Shown: positions 28,158 through 37,608 of the stretch, piece by piece
How the letters are laid out: each line of letters opens with the position of its first letter
Position numbering within the stretch: position 1 is the first letter of the stretch
Made by a program: the position numbers and the translations under genes
NCBI RefSeq assembly: GCF_005870025.1
Contig: NZ_VATA01000053.1
Location: forward strand, 1-43,218
Origin: Poseidonocella sp. HB161398
Lineage (GTDB): Bacteria; Pseudomonadota; Alphaproteobacteria; Rhodobacterales; Rhodobacteraceae
DNA: 43,218 bases
Reading direction: 5' to 3'
Notes under the pieces: model-generated
Told to the model about the DNA's origin: nothing
Databases searched by the model: none
The model's input: the letters and a program-made list of their open reading frames with translations, nothing else

Positions 28158-28558
28158 TCCTGGGCATCGGCACGGATCTGGCGAATATCGAGCGGATCGC
28201 CGGGGTGCTGGAGCGCCATGGCGACCGGTTCAAGACCCGCGTCTTCACCGAGACCGAGCGTGCCAAGTCCGAGCGGCGCCGCGATGTCGTCGGCACCTAT
28301 GCCAAGCGATGGGCGGCGAAAGAGGCCTGCTCCAAGGCGCTCGGCACCGGGCTCGCCATGGGCATCTCCTGGAAGGACATGGCGGTGCGCAACCTCTCCA
28401 CCGGGCAGCCGGTGATGGAGCTGACCGGCTGGGCGGCGGAGCGGCTGGCCGCGATGACCCCGCCGGGCCACGAGGCGGTGGTGCATGTCACCCTGACCGA
28501 CGACCATCCCTGGGCGCAGGCCTTCGTCGTGATCGAGGCGCGTCCCCTGGAAAGCTGA
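28154..28558 (+). CDS. acpS: Holo-[acyl-carrier-protein] synthase
   Basis: This enzyme transfers the 4'-phosphopantetheine arm of CoA to acyl carrier protein, activating it for fatty acid synthesis. The 134-residue protein begins [15 protein letters not shown], with the magnesium-binding Asp at position 8; [15 protein letters not shown] (about 53-67) holds the second acidic metal ligand. The start overlaps the stop of the preceding membrane-protein gene, which rules out the longer upstream frame. Length is normal for the family. Confidence 0.95.
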   Translation: MILGIGTDLANIERIAGVLERHGDRFKTRVFTETERAKSERRRDVVGTYAKRWAAKEACSKALGTGLAMGISWKDMAVRNLSTGQPVMELTGWAAERLAAMTPPGHEAVVHVTLTDDHPWAQAFVVIEARPLES

Positions 28559-28678
28559 CGCCGGGCCAAGCGGTTGTCCTGGGGGTCACGCCCGCTTGAC
28601 CTGCCGGGCGCGGCAACTTGACAGTGCACTGCCCGGTGCGCAAGAAGCGCCGGGATAATGCGGAGAGGACAGACCGCC

Positions 28679-29467
28679 ATGGCAGCTAAATCGAAGGACG
28701 GCGGGATTGTCGAAACCGTCAAGACAATCGTCTACGCCCTCCTGATCGCAGGCGTGTTCCGCACCCTGTTCTTCCAGCCCTTCTGGATTCCCTCGGGCTC
28801 GATGAAGGACACGCTGCTGATCGGCGATTTCCTCTTCGTCAACAAGATGGCCTATGGCTATTCGCAGTATTCCTGCCCCTTCGCCTCGATGTGCTCCTTC
28901 ATCGACGGCCGCATCATGGCCAAAGAGCCCGAGCGCGGCGACATCGTCGTCTTCCGCCATCCGGTGACCGGCCAGGACTTCATCAAGCGGCTGATCGGCC
29001 TGCCGGGCGACCAGATCCAGATGAAGAACGGCCGCCTCTGGATCAATGGCGAGGAAGTGAAGACCGAGGATGCGGGCACTTTCGTCGAGACCTTCGAGCC
29101 GCAGGGCCCGATGGGCGGCGTGCCGATCTGCTCGAACGGCATGGTCGGGATGGGCGCGGATTGCGTCAAGACCCGCCTGCGCGAGACCCTGCCGGGCGGC
29201 CGCAGCCACTATATCCTCGACACGCGCACCACGTCGCTGGACAATACCGGCGTCTATACCGTGCCGGACGGCTATTTCTTCTTCATGGGCGACAACCGCG
29301 ACAACTCCAATGACAGCCGCGTGCCGCAGACCGCGCATGGCGTCGGCTTCGTCCCCTTCGAGAACCTGGTCGGCCGTGCCGACCGGGTGATGTTCTCCTC
29401 CGCGGGCCGGTCCATCTTCTACTTCTGGACCTGGCGCAAGGACCGTTTCTTCAAGGCGCTCGAGTGA
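28679..29467 (+). CDS. lepB: Signal peptidase I
   Basis: This inner-membrane protease removes signal peptides from exported proteins. The 262-residue protein has an N-terminal anchor (about residues 15-35). The catalytic Ser is in [10 protein letters not shown] (about 40-49) and the catalytic Lys in [13 protein letters not shown] late [14 protein letters not shown] box is intact. The ATG at 28679 follows GGAGAGGACAG; an ATG seven codons earlier lacks a ribosome site. TTGACA lies at 28618, but no good -10 is spaced from it. The stop overlaps the rnc start. Confidence 0.96.
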   Translation: MAAKSKDGGIVETVKTIVYALLIAGVFRTLFFQPFWIPSGSMKDTLLIGDFLFVNKMAYGYSQYSCPFASMCSFIDGRIMAKEPERGDIVVFRHPVTGQDFIKRLIGLPGDQIQMKNGRLWINGEEVKTEDAGTFVETFEPQGPMGGVPICSNGMVGMGADCVKTRLRETLPGGRSHYILDTRTTSLDNTGVYTVPDGYFFFMGDNRDNSNDSRVPQTAHGVGFVPFENLVGRADRVMFSSAGRSIFYFWTWRKDRFFKALE

Positions 29468-30153
29468 GCCAGTCCCAGGATACCAAAGCCTTCTCCGCCC
29501 GCATCGGGCACCAGTTCTCCCAGCCCGCCCTTCTGAAGGAAGCGCTGACCCATGCCTCGGTCTCGTCCCAGACCCAGCCGAATAACGAGCGGCTGGAGTT
29601 CCTGGGCGACCGGGTGCTGGGGCTCGTGATGGCCGAGGCGCTGCTCGGCGCCGATGCCAAGGCGGCCGAGGGCGTGCTGGCGCCGCGCTTCAACGCGCTG
29701 GTGCGCAAGGAGACCTGCGCCGATGTCGCCCGCGAGATCGAGCTGGGCAAGGTGCTGCGGCTGGGCCGGTCCGAGATGCTCTCGGGCGGGCGGCGCAAGG
29801 ACGCGCTGCTGGCCGATGCGCTGGAAGCGGTGATCGCCGCGGTCTATCTCGACGCCGGCTTCCGCGCCGCGCACGAGCTGGTGCTGCGGCTCTGGGGCGG
29901 GCGGATCACTTCGGTCAAGGCCGATGCCCGCGATCCCAAGACGGCGCTGCAGGAATGGGCCCAGGCCCGCGGCCAGACCCCGCCGCATTACGAGATTACC
30001 GGCCGCGAAGGACCGGACCACGCGCCCCAGTTCAGGATTGCCGTAAGGCTCGACTCGGGCGAGACTGCGACGGCCAGTGCCGGATCGAAGCGCCAGGCCG
30101 AACAGGCCGCCGCGCGCGATCTGCTGGCGCGGCTGAAAGGATCGAAGTCATGA
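29464..30153 (+). CDS. rnc: Ribonuclease III
   Basis: A double-strand-specific endoribonuclease that processes rRNA and other structured RNAs. The 229-residue protein has the catalytic signature [18 protein letters not shown] (about residues 40-57), a second acidic site ([18 protein letters not shown]) and a C-terminal dsRNA-binding domain (about 155-225) ending with [16 protein letters not shown]. The GTG at 29464 overlaps the lepB stop (GTGA), and its own stop overlaps the era start. Confidence 0.96.
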   Translation: MSQSQDTKAFSARIGHQFSQPALLKEALTHASVSSQTQPNNERLEFLGDRVLGLVMAEALLGADAKAAEGVLAPRFNALVRKETCADVAREIELGKVLRLGRSEMLSGGRRKDALLADALEAVIAAVYLDAGFRAAHELVLRLWGGRITSVKADARDPKTALQEWAQARGQTPPHYEITGREGPDHAPQFRIAVRLDSGETATASAGSKRQAEQAAARDLLARLKGSKS

Positions 30154-31061
30154 CCAGCCAGAGGGCCGGTTTCGTCGCCCTGATCGGCGAGCCCAATGCC
30201 GGCAAGTCCACGCTGCTCAACCGCATGGTCGGGGCCAAGGTCTCGATCGTCACCCACAAGGTGCAGACCACCCGCGCGCGGATCCGCGGCGTCGCGATGG
30301 AAGGCGACAGCCAGATCGTCTTCGTCGACACGCCGGGCCTGTTCCGCCCGCGCCGCCGGCTTGACCGCGCGATGGTCGCCGCGGCCTGGGGCGGGGCGGC
30401 GGATGCCGACCTGATCGTCCTTCTGGTCGAGGCGCATCGCGGCGTCACCGAGGGGGTGGAGCGCATCCTCGAGTCGCTGGCGGAGCGCGGCACCGCGCAG
30501 CCGGTCGCGCTGGCCATCAACAAGATCGACCGGGTCGAGGCGCCGGTGCTGCTGTCGCTGACCCAGAAGCTGAACGAGCGCTTCGCCTTCGCCAAGACCT
30601 TCATGATCTCGGCCGAGAAGGGCTATGGCGTCGACGACCTGCGCCACTGGCTGGCCGCCGAGCTGCCGAAGGGCCCCTGGCTCTATCCCGAGGACCAGAT
30701 CGCCGATCTGCCGATGCGCATGATCGCCGCCGAGGTCACGCGCGAGAAGCTGACGCTGCGGCTCCACCAGGAGCTGCCCTACCAGCTGACCGTCGAGACC
30801 GAGTCCTGGGAGGACCGCAAGGACGGCTCCACCCGGATCGACCAGGTGATCTATGTCGCCCGCGACGGCCACAAGGGAATCCTGCTCGGCAAGGGCGGCG
30901 AGACGATCAAGGCGATCTCCCAGGCGGCGCGGGTCGACCTGGAGGAATTCCTGGAGCGCCGGGTGCATCTCTTCCTGCAGGTGAAGGTGCGGCCGAACTG
31001 GCTGGACGAGGCCGAGCGCTATGGCGAGATGGGGCTCGACTTCCGCGACGGCGACCTGTGA
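30150..31061 (+). CDS. era: GTPase Era
   Basis: An essential GTPase that binds 16S rRNA and assists small-subunit maturation. The 303-residue protein has G1 GEPNAGKST (13-21), G2 around [11 protein letters not shown]3 DTPG, G4 NKID and G5 SAEKGYG. The C-terminal KH domain includes [19 protein letters not shown]. The ATG at 30150 overlaps the rnc stop; a longer frame upstream would run through rnc and is not used. The lepB-rnc-era chain is fully overlapped, so the three are co-translated. Confidence 0.97.
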   Translation: MTSQRAGFVALIGEPNAGKSTLLNRMVGAKVSIVTHKVQTTRARIRGVAMEGDSQIVFVDTPGLFRPRRRLDRAMVAAAWGGAADADLIVLLVEAHRGVTEGVERILESLAERGTAQPVALAINKIDRVEAPVLLSLTQKLNERFAFAKTFMISAEKGYGVDDLRHWLAAELPKGPWLYPEDQIADLPMRMIAAEVTREKLTLRLHQELPYQLTVETESWEDRKDGSTRIDQVIYVARDGHKGILLGKGGETIKAISQAARVDLEEFLERRVHLFLQVKVRPNWLDEAERYGEMGLDFRDGDL

Positions 31062-31387
31062 GCCGTCTGGCCACCGGGGTCTGGGTCGGCGCCTACATGA
31101 CCCGCCTGGGGCTGGAGAACATCCCGGCCTATGTCGTCCAGAAGGGCGATGCCACGGCCGGGGCGGTCTGGGTCAAGGTCGCCCGGCTCGACGGCACGGC
31201 GGAGCTCTGGGAACGGCAGTACGACCTGATGGCGGACCGGCGCGACTGGGTCCGCACCATGCAGGAGCCGGAATTCGAGATCGACGCGCGGATCGCCCGC
31301 GAGACCGGGCGCGACCGCGATCTGTGGGTGATCGAGCTGGAGAGCCGCGACGGCCGCTGCTTGCTCGACGACCCCTCGCTGGCCTGA
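31058..31387 (+). CDS. DUF1491 protein
   Basis: A 109-residue soluble protein of the DUF1491 family, starting with GTG at 31058 and overlapping the era stop. GVWVGAYMTRLGLENIPAYV (about residues 7-26) and a late DLWVIELESRDGRCLLDDP are family-typical. The family has no known function but often sits right after era in Rhodobacterales, hinting at a shared expression need. Confidence 0.85.
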   Translation: MSRLATGVWVGAYMTRLGLENIPAYVVQKGDATAGAVWVKVARLDGTAELWERQYDLMADRRDWVRTMQEPEFEIDARIARETGRDRDLWVIELESRDGRCLLDDPSLA

Positions 31388-31395
31388 GGGGCGCC

Positions 31396-32013
31396 ATGTA
31401 CATCCCGCCGCATTTCGAGGAACGCGACCCTGCCGCCATTGCCGAGGTGCTGGCGGGCGCGCCGCTGGCCGCGGTGGTGGCGATGACGGCGGAGGGGCTG
31501 GCGGCGAACCACCTGCCGCTCCTGGCCGCGCCGGACGGGACGCTGATCGGCCATGCGGCGCTGGCCAATGACATGCACCGGCTGATCGCCGAGGGGCAGG
31601 AGGTGCTGGCCATCTTCCGCGGCGCCGACGGCTATGTCTCGGCCAATGACTATCCCGGCAAGGCAGAGCACCACCAAGTGGTGCCGACCTGGAACTACCA
31701 GGCCGTGCATGTCCATGGCCGGATCTCCTTCTCGCATGAGCCGCAGGCCAAGCGGCAGGCGGTGGCGCTCTTGACCCGGACGCACGAGCGGCAGGCCAAT
31801 GGCGATGCCGCCTGGAAGATGGCCGATGCGCCCGCCGGCTATATCGAAGGGATGCTCGGCAACATCGTCGCCCTGCGGATCGCGCCGGAGCGGGTGCTGG
31901 CGAAGTCGAAGCTCAGCCAGAACCGCGATGCCGCCGACCGCCAGGGGGTGATCGACGGGCTCGGCGCGCGCGGCGCGGCCGATCTGGCGCGGATCATGGC
32001 CGGGCGGGGCTGA
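31396..32013 (+). CDS. FMN-binding negative regulator, PaiB type
   Basis: A 205-residue protein of the PaiB family, with a flavin-reductase-like split-barrel fold. It begins MYIPPHFEERDPAAIAEVLA. ANHLPLLAA, GHAALANDM and VPTWNYQAVHVHGRISF (about residues 94-110) are the conserved blocks. Bacillus PaiB is described as a repressor of protease genes, but most homologues have no tested role and FMN or haem binding is only predicted. It starts eight bases after the DUF1491 gene; a longer upstream frame is antisense-like and not supported. Confidence 0.85.
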   Translation: MYIPPHFEERDPAAIAEVLAGAPLAAVVAMTAEGLAANHLPLLAAPDGTLIGHAALANDMHRLIAEGQEVLAIFRGADGYVSANDYPGKAEHHQVVPTWNYQAVHVHGRISFSHEPQAKRQAVALLTRTHERQANGDAAWKMADAPAGYIEGMLGNIVALRIAPERVLAKSKLSQNRDAADRQGVIDGLGARGAADLARIMAGRG

Positions 32014-32053
32014 GCCGCTTCCATCCCCGCAGCCGCGCGCCTATCTTGTCGCC

Positions 32054-32800
32054 ATGGAATGGCAGGGACCGGGCATCCTCATCGCAAGCCGTCCGCATGG
32101 CGAGCATGCGGCGATCCTCGAGGTGCTGACCCCCGGGCACGGCCGCCATGCAGGCATCCTGCGCGGCGGGCAGAGCCGCCGCATGTCGCCGGTGCTGCAG
32201 CCTGGCAACCTGCTGGCGCTGCACTGGCGGGCGCGGCTCGAGGGCCATATGGGCAGCTTCACCGCCGAGCTGGAGCGGGACCGCGCCGCGCTCCTGATGA
32301 ACGACCGGATGACGCTGGCGGGGCTTTCGGCCGTGACCGGGCTCCTGGCCTATGCGCTGCCCGAGCGGCTGAACCTGCCGGGCTTCTACGAGCGCACGAC
32401 GGCGCTTCTCGACGTGATGCCGCTGACCCCGGCCTGGACGCTGGCCTATCTGCAATGGGAGCTCGCGCTGCTCGAGGCGCTCGGCTACGGGCTGGAGCTC
32501 GACCGCTGCGCGGTGCGCGGCACCAACGAGGAGCTCTGCTTCGTCTCGCCGCGCACCGGCCGCGCGGTCAGCCGCCAGGCGGCGGGCGACTGGGCGGACC
32601 GGCTGCTGCCGCTGCCGGACTGCCTGAAGGGGCAGGGGCCCGCCCCGGATGGCGAGATCGCGCAGGCGCTCTCGACCACGGGGCATTTCCTGAAGAAGCA
32701 CGTGACGCCGCAATGGAGCGGCCGGCCCTTCCCCGCCTCGCGGGAGCGGCTGGTCGCGCTGCTCGGCCGGGATCACTCGGGCGCGGCGTCCGCGCGGTAG
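32054..32800 (+). CDS. recO: DNA repair protein RecO
   Basis: RecO helps RecR load RecA onto SSB-coated single strands in the RecFOR pathway. The 248-residue protein has an N-terminal OB fold (about 1-80; MEWQGPGILIASRPHGEHAA and RGGQSRRMSPVLQPGN) and a C-terminal helical region with a zinc-finger-like part (DRCAVRGTNEELCFVSPRTG) near residue 155, where only two of the usual Cys ligands are seen. Its 3' end overlaps the convergent META-domain gene by 28 bases. Confidence 0.93.
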   Translation: MEWQGPGILIASRPHGEHAAILEVLTPGHGRHAGILRGGQSRRMSPVLQPGNLLALHWRARLEGHMGSFTAELERDRAALLMNDRMTLAGLSAVTGLLAYALPERLNLPGFYERTTALLDVMPLTPAWTLAYLQWELALLEALGYGLELDRCAVRGTNEELCFVSPRTGRAVSRQAAGDWADRLLPLPDCLKGQGPAPDGEIAQALSTTGHFLKKHVTPQWSGRPFPASRERLVALLGRDHSGAASAR

Positions 32801-33162
32801 AGCAGCGTGCCGCCCTCGGAAGTGGTCAGCAGGAGCTCGTCGCCGGTCAGCACGCCGGTCTCGACCGCTTCGAGCGCCTTCAGCAGGGTCTTCTCGGCAT
32901 CGAGATTGGGGCACGCCATCATCGTCGCGACGAGCGGACCGATGGACATGGACTCGCCGTCCCAGACCACGCGGCCCATGAAGCGGTTGCAGGGGCCCTG
33001 TCCGGCGATCCGTTCCTCCTCGGGGAAGACCAGGGTCACGTCGCCCTCGTAGGGGGCGCCGTCCATCTCCTCGAGACGGAACTCCGTCTCGGGATCGGGT
33101 TGGGTCTGGGCCATCGCCATGGGGGCAGCGGCCAGCGCCGCAGAGAGGACCAGGTATCGCAT
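32773..33162 (-). CDS. META-domain (HslJ-like) secreted protein
   Basis: A 129-residue exported protein. The signal peptide MRYLVLSAALAAAPMAMAQ is followed by a META-type domain containing GQGPCNRFMGRVVW (about residues 54-67), like the GxCNxxxG motif of HslJ. The domain is associated with heat-shock and envelope proteins of unclear function. The start is set at 33162 by GGAGGTGATTGAC and by the signal peptide; the frame extends upstream without a ribosome site. It is convergent with, and slightly overlaps, recO. Confidence 0.82.
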   Translation of the reverse strand: MRYLVLSAALAAAPMAMAQTQPDPETEFRLEEMDGAPYEGDVTLVFPEEERIAGQGPCNRFMGRVVWDGESMSIGPLVATMMACPNLDAEKTLLKALEAVETGVLTGDELLLTTSEGGTLLYRADAAPE

Positions 33163-33240
33163 GTCAATCACCTCCAAAGCGCATTTGGCGCGCCCGTCCG
33201 AAGACATGGGGCGCGCCGTCGCTCGAGGCAACCGTGTGGC

Positions 33241-34116
33241 TCACTCCTTGGCGAGGGTGAGCAGGTACTTGCCGTAATCGTTCTTCTTGTAGACGTTTCC
33301 GGCCTCGGTGAGCTGCTCGCGGTCGATCCAGCCCTGCTCGTAGGCGATTTCCTCGAGGCAGCCGACCTGCTGGCCCTGGCGCACGGTCAGGGTCCGCACG
33401 AAGTTGCCCGCATCAAGCAGCGAGCCATGGGTGCCGGTGTCGAGCCAGGCATAGCCGCGGCCCATGGTCTCCACGCTCAGCGTGCCGTCATGCAGGTACA
33501 TTTCCAGCAGCGTGGTGATCTCCAGCTCGCCGCGCGGCGAGGGCTTCACCTGCTTGGCGCGCTCGGGCGCGGTGCCGTCGAGGAAGTAGAGGCCGGTGAC
33601 CGCGTAGTTGGAGGGCGGCACTTCGGGCTTCTCGATGATCTGCTCGGCCTTGCCGTCGCCGTCGAACTTGACCACGCCATAGCGCTCCGGATCGGCGACG
33701 CGGTAGCCGAAGACGGTGCCCCCGACATCCTTGCTGTCGGCCGAGGCCAAGAGCTTCGGCAGGCCGTGGCCGAAGAAGATGTTGTCGCCCAGGCACATCG
33801 CGGAGGGAGCGCCGTCAAGGAAGTCCTCGGCCAGGATATAGGCCTGCGCGAGGCCGTCGGGGCTGGCCTGGACGATGTATTCCAGCTTGATGCCCCACTG
33901 GCTGCCATCGCCCAGCGTGCGCTTGAACTGCTCCTGGTCCTGCGGCGTGGTGATCATCGCGATCTCGCGGATGCCGGCCAGCATCAGCACGGAAATCGGG
34001 AAGTAGATCATCGGCTTGTCGTAGATCGGCAAGAGCTGCTTCGACACCCCGCGGGTGATCGGGTAGAGCCGGGTGCCGGAACCGCCTGCGAGGATGATGC
34101 CTTTGCGCTGGGTCAC
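33241..34116 (-). CDS. rfbA: Glucose-1-phosphate thymidylyltransferase
   Basis: The first enzyme of dTDP-L-rhamnose synthesis: glucose-1-phosphate plus dTTP gives dTDP-glucose. The 291-residue protein begins with GTG at 34116, preceded by GGAGTAAATTCA. The nucleotide-binding signature is GGSGTRLYPITRGVSKQLLP (about residues 11-30). LGDNIFFGHG and VFGYRVADPERYGVV are also typical. It is the last gene of the operon, 11 bases after the sulfotransferase gene. Confidence 0.95.
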   Translation of the reverse strand: MTQRKGIILAGGSGTRLYPITRGVSKQLLPIYDKPMIYFPISVLMLAGIREIAMITTPQDQEQFKRTLGDGSQWGIKLEYIVQASPDGLAQAYILAEDFLDGAPSAMCLGDNIFFGHGLPKLLASADSKDVGGTVFGYRVADPERYGVVKFDGDGKAEQIIEKPEVPPSNYAVTGLYFLDGTAPERAKQVKPSPRGELEITTLLEMYLHDGTLSVETMGRGYAWLDTGTHGSLLDAGNFVRTLTVRQGQQVGCLEEIAYEQGWIDREQLTEAGNVYKKNDYGKYLLTLAKE

Positions 34117-34127
34117 TGAATTTACTC

Positions 34128-34949
34128 CTACTGGTCGATTGCTCCCCCGGCAAAGCGGGGGAAGAGAACGCTCTCGGTGCCGAATTTCTCGACATAGAGG
34201 GAAAGGTCGGCGTGATAGAGATGGGCGACGAGTCCGGCGAGGGTCTCGTCGTAGAGCTGGCGGCCCCGGGGCGCGATGCCCCTGGCCTGCATCGCCTCGA
34301 TCTCGCGGATCGGGGTGTCTGCATAGCGGCCGTCCGGGGCGGGCTCGAAGCGGCTGGTGTCGTGGCGCAGAAGCGCGCGGGTGTCGAGGATCTCCTGGCC
34401 GAGGCGCTGCGACAGGGCGGGCAGGTGCGAGGAGAAGCCCTCCAGCGGAATCCAGCGGTCGTATTCCTCGTAGACGAGGAAATCGACCTGGGGACGCCAG
34501 TGGATGTCGGCGCTCAGCTTGGAGCGGGCGAGCCGGTCGACGAACATCCGGAAGGTGACGTCGCCGGGGATGATCGGCCCGTCTTCCTGCGGGAAGGCGA
34601 ACCAGAAATTGTGGTAGCGGTTGACGATCTTGTCGAGGAAGACCGAGACCAGCCGCCGGAACGGGCAGCGCAGCACGGTGAAGGTGAAGTCCGCCTGCTG
34701 CAGCGAGCGCTGGTCCGCCTGGAACGTGTAGTTGTTGTGGTGGATCCAGTCGATCTGCACCGGCGAGCTGACCGCGCCGTTGGCGCGCGCCAGCGCGAAG
34801 CGCAGCGTCGAGCAGGCATTCTTCGGGATGAAGGTGTAGACCGCCTTCGCCCGGTAGAATTCCAGCGCGTGCTGCGCCGCGAACCCGTGGGTCAGGTTCT
34901 CCGCGATGGGGCGGAAGGTCCCGGCAGCATATCTCAGACTCCGGGACAT
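34128..34949 (-). CDS. Sulfotransferase family protein
   Basis: A 273-residue protein with the PAPS-binding marks of carbohydrate-type sulfotransferases: a 5'-phosphosulfate loop in VYTFIPKNACSTLRFALARA (about residues 37-56) and a 3'-phosphate box in FTVLRCPFRRLVSVFLDK (about 88-105). It would transfer sulfate to a sugar or glycan. It lies between rfbD and rfbA, separated by 4 and 11 bases, so it belongs to the rhamnose operon. The ATG at 34949 is chosen to fall just after the rfbD stop; its ribosome site is weak. Confidence 0.82.
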   Translation of the reverse strand: MSRSLRYAAGTFRPIAENLTHGFAAQHALEFYRAKAVYTFIPKNACSTLRFALARANGAVSSPVQIDWIHHNNYTFQADQRSLQQADFTFTVLRCPFRRLVSVFLDKIVNRYHNFWFAFPQEDGPIIPGDVTFRMFVDRLARSKLSADIHWRPQVDFLVYEEYDRWIPLEGFSSHLPALSQRLGQEILDTRALLRHDTSRFEPAPDGRYADTPIREIEAMQARGIAPRGRQLYDETLAGLVAHLYHADLSLYVEKFGTESVLFPRFAGGAIDQ

Positions 34950-34953
34950 CCGA

Positions 34954-35817
34954 TCACGCGTCTTGCTCGGCCAGATCCGCCAGGATGTCGGCAAGCCCGG
35001 CTTTCCAGTCCGGCCGTTTCAGGCCGAAGGCGGCTTCGGTCGCGCTGTTGTCCATGCGCGAATTCAGCGGCCGCTTTGCCGGCGTGGGGAAGTCCGAGGA
35101 GGGGATGTCCGCCACCTCGCAGGTGATCCCCGCCTGCGAGAAGATCTCGCGGGCGAAATCGGCCCAGCTGACATCGGGACCGCCGGAGACATGGTAGGTG
35201 CCGGTCTTCGAGGGATCCGCGGCCAGCTGCTCGGCGGCGGCCAGGCAGGCATCGGCCAGTGCGGCAGCCGGGGTCGGCCCGCCGACCTGGTCGGCGACGA
35301 TGGTCAGCCGGTCCCGCTCGCGGCCGAGCCGCAGCATGGTCTTGACGAAGTTGTTGCCATGCGAGGAGACCACCCAGGAAGTGCGCAGGATCGCATGCGT
35401 CCCGCCAGCGGCGCGGATCGCCTCTTCGCCGGCCAGCTTGGTGCGCCCGTAGGCGCCGAGCGGCGCCGTCGGGTGGCCGGTCGCGAAGGGCGTCTCGCCC
35501 GTGCCGTCGAAGACGTAGTCGGTCGAGACATGGACGAAGGGAATGCCCTTGGCCGCCGCCGCGGCAGCGAGCCGCGCCGGGGTCTCGGCATTCACCAGCC
35601 GCGCGGTGTCCTCGTCGCTCTCGGCCTTGTCGACTGCCGTGTAGGCCGAGGTGTTGATCACCGCATCGGCATCGCTGGCCTCGACGATCGCGGCGCAGGC
35701 GGCCGGATCGGTGAAGTCCGCGCTGTCGCTGCCCTGCACGTCAAGGACATGTCCGCCTGCGCGGCGCTGGACTTCCGTCGCGAGCTGGCCGTTGCGGCCG
35801 AAGACAAGGAGTTTCAT
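34954..35817 (-). CDS. rfbD: dTDP-4-dehydrorhamnose reductase
   Basis: The last step of dTDP-rhamnose synthesis, an NAD(P)H-dependent short-chain reductase of 287 residues. It begins MKLLVFGRNGQLATEVQRRA with the Rossmann GRNGQL motif. FVHVSTDYVFDG is the family signature with the active-site Ser/Thr-Asp, and a Tyr-Gly-x-x-Lys segment (YGRTKLAGEEA) holds the catalytic pair. It follows rfbB by nine bases. Confidence 0.95.
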   Translation of the reverse strand: MKLLVFGRNGQLATEVQRRAGGHVLDVQGSDSADFTDPAACAAIVEASDADAVINTSAYTAVDKAESDEDTARLVNAETPARLAAAAAAKGIPFVHVSTDYVFDGTGETPFATGHPTAPLGAYGRTKLAGEEAIRAAGGTHAILRTSWVVSSHGNNFVKTMLRLGRERDRLTIVADQVGGPTPAAALADACLAAAEQLAADPSKTGTYHVSGGPDVSWADFAREIFSQAGITCEVADIPSSDFPTPAKRPLNSRMDNSATEAAFGLKRPDWKAGLADILADLAEQDA

Positions 35818-35826
35818 GGGTGTTCC

Positions 35827-36876
35827 TCAGCCGGCCTTGCCGAGGCGCTCGCCGACGCCCTGGCGGTCCTGCAGGGCACGCCACCAGGTCTCGTTGTCGA
35901 GATACCACTGCACGGTCTTTTCCAGGCCTTCCTCGACGGTGACCGACGGGCTCCAGCCCAGCTCCTCGCGGATGCGGCTCGGGTCGATCGCGTAGCGCGC
36001 GTCATGGCCCGGGCGGTCGGTGACGAAGGTGATCTGGTCGGAATAGGAGCCCGAGGCCTTCGGCTGCTTCTGGTCGAGGATCGCGCAGAGCGTCTTGACC
36101 AGGTCGAGGTTCGATTTCTCGTTCTCGCCGCCGATATTGTAGGAGCGGCCCAGCTCGCCCTTCTCGACGACGAGGAGCAGCGCGTCGGCATGGTCCTCGA
36201 CGAACAGCCAGTCGCGGACATTCGAGCCGTCGCCATAGATCGGCAGCGGCTTTCCGGCCAGCGCGTTGAGGATGATGACCGGCACCAGCTTCTCGGGGAA
36301 GTGGAAGGGGCCGTAGTTGTTCGAGCAGTTGGTCAGCACGACCGGCAGCCCGTAGGTCTCGTGCCAGGCGCGGACCAGGTGGTCCGAGGAGGCTTTCGAG
36401 GACGAATAGGGCGAGCGCGGGTCGTAGGGCGTGTCCTCGGTGAATTTCACCTCGGGATCATGCGGCAGCGAGCCGAAGACTTCGTCGGTCGAGATGTGGT
36501 GGAAGCGGAAGCTCTCGGGCTTGCCGGCTTCGGTCCAGTAGGCGCGGGCCGCCTGCAGCATCTCGTAGGTGCCCATGATGTTGGTCTCGATGAAGGCGCG
36601 CGGGCCGTCGATCGAGCGGTCGACATGGGATTCCGCCGCCAGGTGCATGACCGCGTCGGGCTTATGGGTGTCGAAGATGCGCTTGAGCGCCGCGCCGTCG
36701 CAGATGTCAGCCTGCTCGAAGGCATAGAGCGGGCTGTCGGCCACCGAAGCGACGTTGTCGAGGCAGGCGGCATAGGTGAGGGCGTCGACATTCACAACGG
36801 AATGGCCGCGGGCGACGGCCAGGCGGACAACTGCAGAACCGATGAACCCGGCACCGCCGGTTACCAGAATTTTCAT
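35827..36876 (-). CDS. rfbB: dTDP-glucose 4,6-dehydratase
   Basis: The second step of dTDP-rhamnose synthesis, NAD-dependent. The 349-residue protein begins [20 protein letters not shown] with the glycine-rich NAD motif. [31 protein letters not shown] (the catalytic Tyr-x-x-x-Lys) and [15 protein letters not shown] are intact. The ATG at 36876 is preferred to a TTG three codons upstream, which overlaps the end of rfbC. Normal length. Confidence 0.96.
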   Translation of the reverse strand: MKILVTGGAGFIGSAVVRLAVARGHSVVNVDALTYAACLDNVASVADSPLYAFEQADICDGAALKRIFDTHKPDAVMHLAAESHVDRSIDGPRAFIETNIMGTYEMLQAARAYWTEAGKPESFRFHHISTDEVFGSLPHDPEVKFTEDTPYDPRSPYSSSKASSDHLVRAWHETYGLPVVLTNCSNNYGPFHFPEKLVPVIILNALAGKPLPIYGDGSNVRDWLFVEDHADALLLVVEKGELGRSYNIGGENEKSNLDLVKTLCAILDQKQPKASGSYSDQITFVTDRPGHDARYAIDPSRIREELGWSPSVTVEEGLEKTVQWYLDNETWWRALQDRQGVGERLGKAG

Positions 36877-36881
36877 TACCT

Positions 36882-37445
36882 TCAACCTTCGTAGACAAAC
36901 GGACTGTCAAAGTCCTTGAGATACGGCGCCTTGGCATCCTTGTCGGACAGGATGGCCGCGGAGATGTCCATTCCCCAGTCGATGCCGATATCGGGATCGT
37001 CGAAGCGAACCGCGCCGTCGCAGTCGGGCGCGTAGACGTCGGAGCACTTGTAGAGCAGCTCGGAATCCGGCTCGAGCGTGGCAAAGCCGTGCAGGAAGCC
37101 GGCCGGGATAAACAGCTGGTTTCCGCGCTCGGCGGAGAGTTCCACGCCGACCCATTTGCCGTAGGTCGGGCTGCCCTTGCGGATGTCCACGGCGACGTCG
37201 AGCACCCGGCCCGCGCCGACGCGGACGAGCTTGTCCTGGGCGTGGGGGGGCGCTTGGAAATGCAGGCCGCGCACGACACCGACCTCGCGCGAGAGCGAGT
37301 GGTTATCCTGCACGAATTCCATGGGAATTCCGATCTCCACGGCCGTCTTCTTGTTATAGACCTCGGAAAAGAATCCACGGCTGTCGCCGAACCGTTTCGG
37401 CACCAGGTGCAACACCCCTGGGAGATCGGTCTTCTCTACATGCAC
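36882..37445 (-). CDS. rfbC: dTDP-4-dehydrorhamnose 3,5-epimerase
   Basis: The third step of dTDP-rhamnose synthesis, a cupin epimerase of 187 residues. [16 protein letters not shown] (about residues 16-31), [19 protein letters not shown] with the catalytic His, and [14 protein letters not shown] are conserved. The start is taken as GTG at 37445 ([10 protein letters not shown]), seven bases after GGAG; no ATG is in a better position. First gene of the operon rfbC-rfbB-rfbD-sulfotransferase-rfbA, divergent from the rhamnan-synthesis-F-like gene. Confidence 0.94.
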   Translation of the reverse strand: MHVEKTDLPGVLHLVPKRFGDSRGFFSEVYNKKTAVEIGIPMEFVQDNHSLSREVGVVRGLHFQAPPHAQDKLVRVGAGRVLDVAVDIRKGSPTYGKWVGVELSAERGNQLFIPAGFLHGFATLEPDSELLYKCSDVYAPDCDGAVRFDDPDIGIDWGMDISAAILSDKDAKAPYLKDFDSPFVYEG

Positions 37446-37572
37446 AGCGGCACTCCATCTTATTCTCGGCCTAGCGGTAGCAAATAAACCTGCGCTCGGC
37501 CCACGGCTAAAAGGACGCACGCGCAGAGAGAGCGCGCCGCTTTGCGCGGCTGGACCAGGTGCTCGCCTTATG

Positions 37573-37587
37573 TTAACAAAAGGTTAA
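37573..37587. promoter_or_regulatory. CtrA-like box upstream of the rhamnan-synthesis-F-like gene
   Basis: TTAACAAAAGGTTAA matches TTAA-N7-TTAA exactly, the full binding site of the alphaproteobacterial cell-cycle regulator CtrA. It is also a TTAAC/GTTAA inverted repeat, and ends 21 bases before the GTG start at 37609, so it lies in the leader or promoter. Confidence 0.65.
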
Positions 37588-37608
37588 GTTATTCATGAGG
37601 ATTGTACG

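Noticed and set aside
28596-28660. TTGACC and TTGACA boxes upstream of lepB as promoter -35 elements
   Set aside because: No acceptable -10 lies 15-19 bases after either. GATAAT at 28654 is too far from both.
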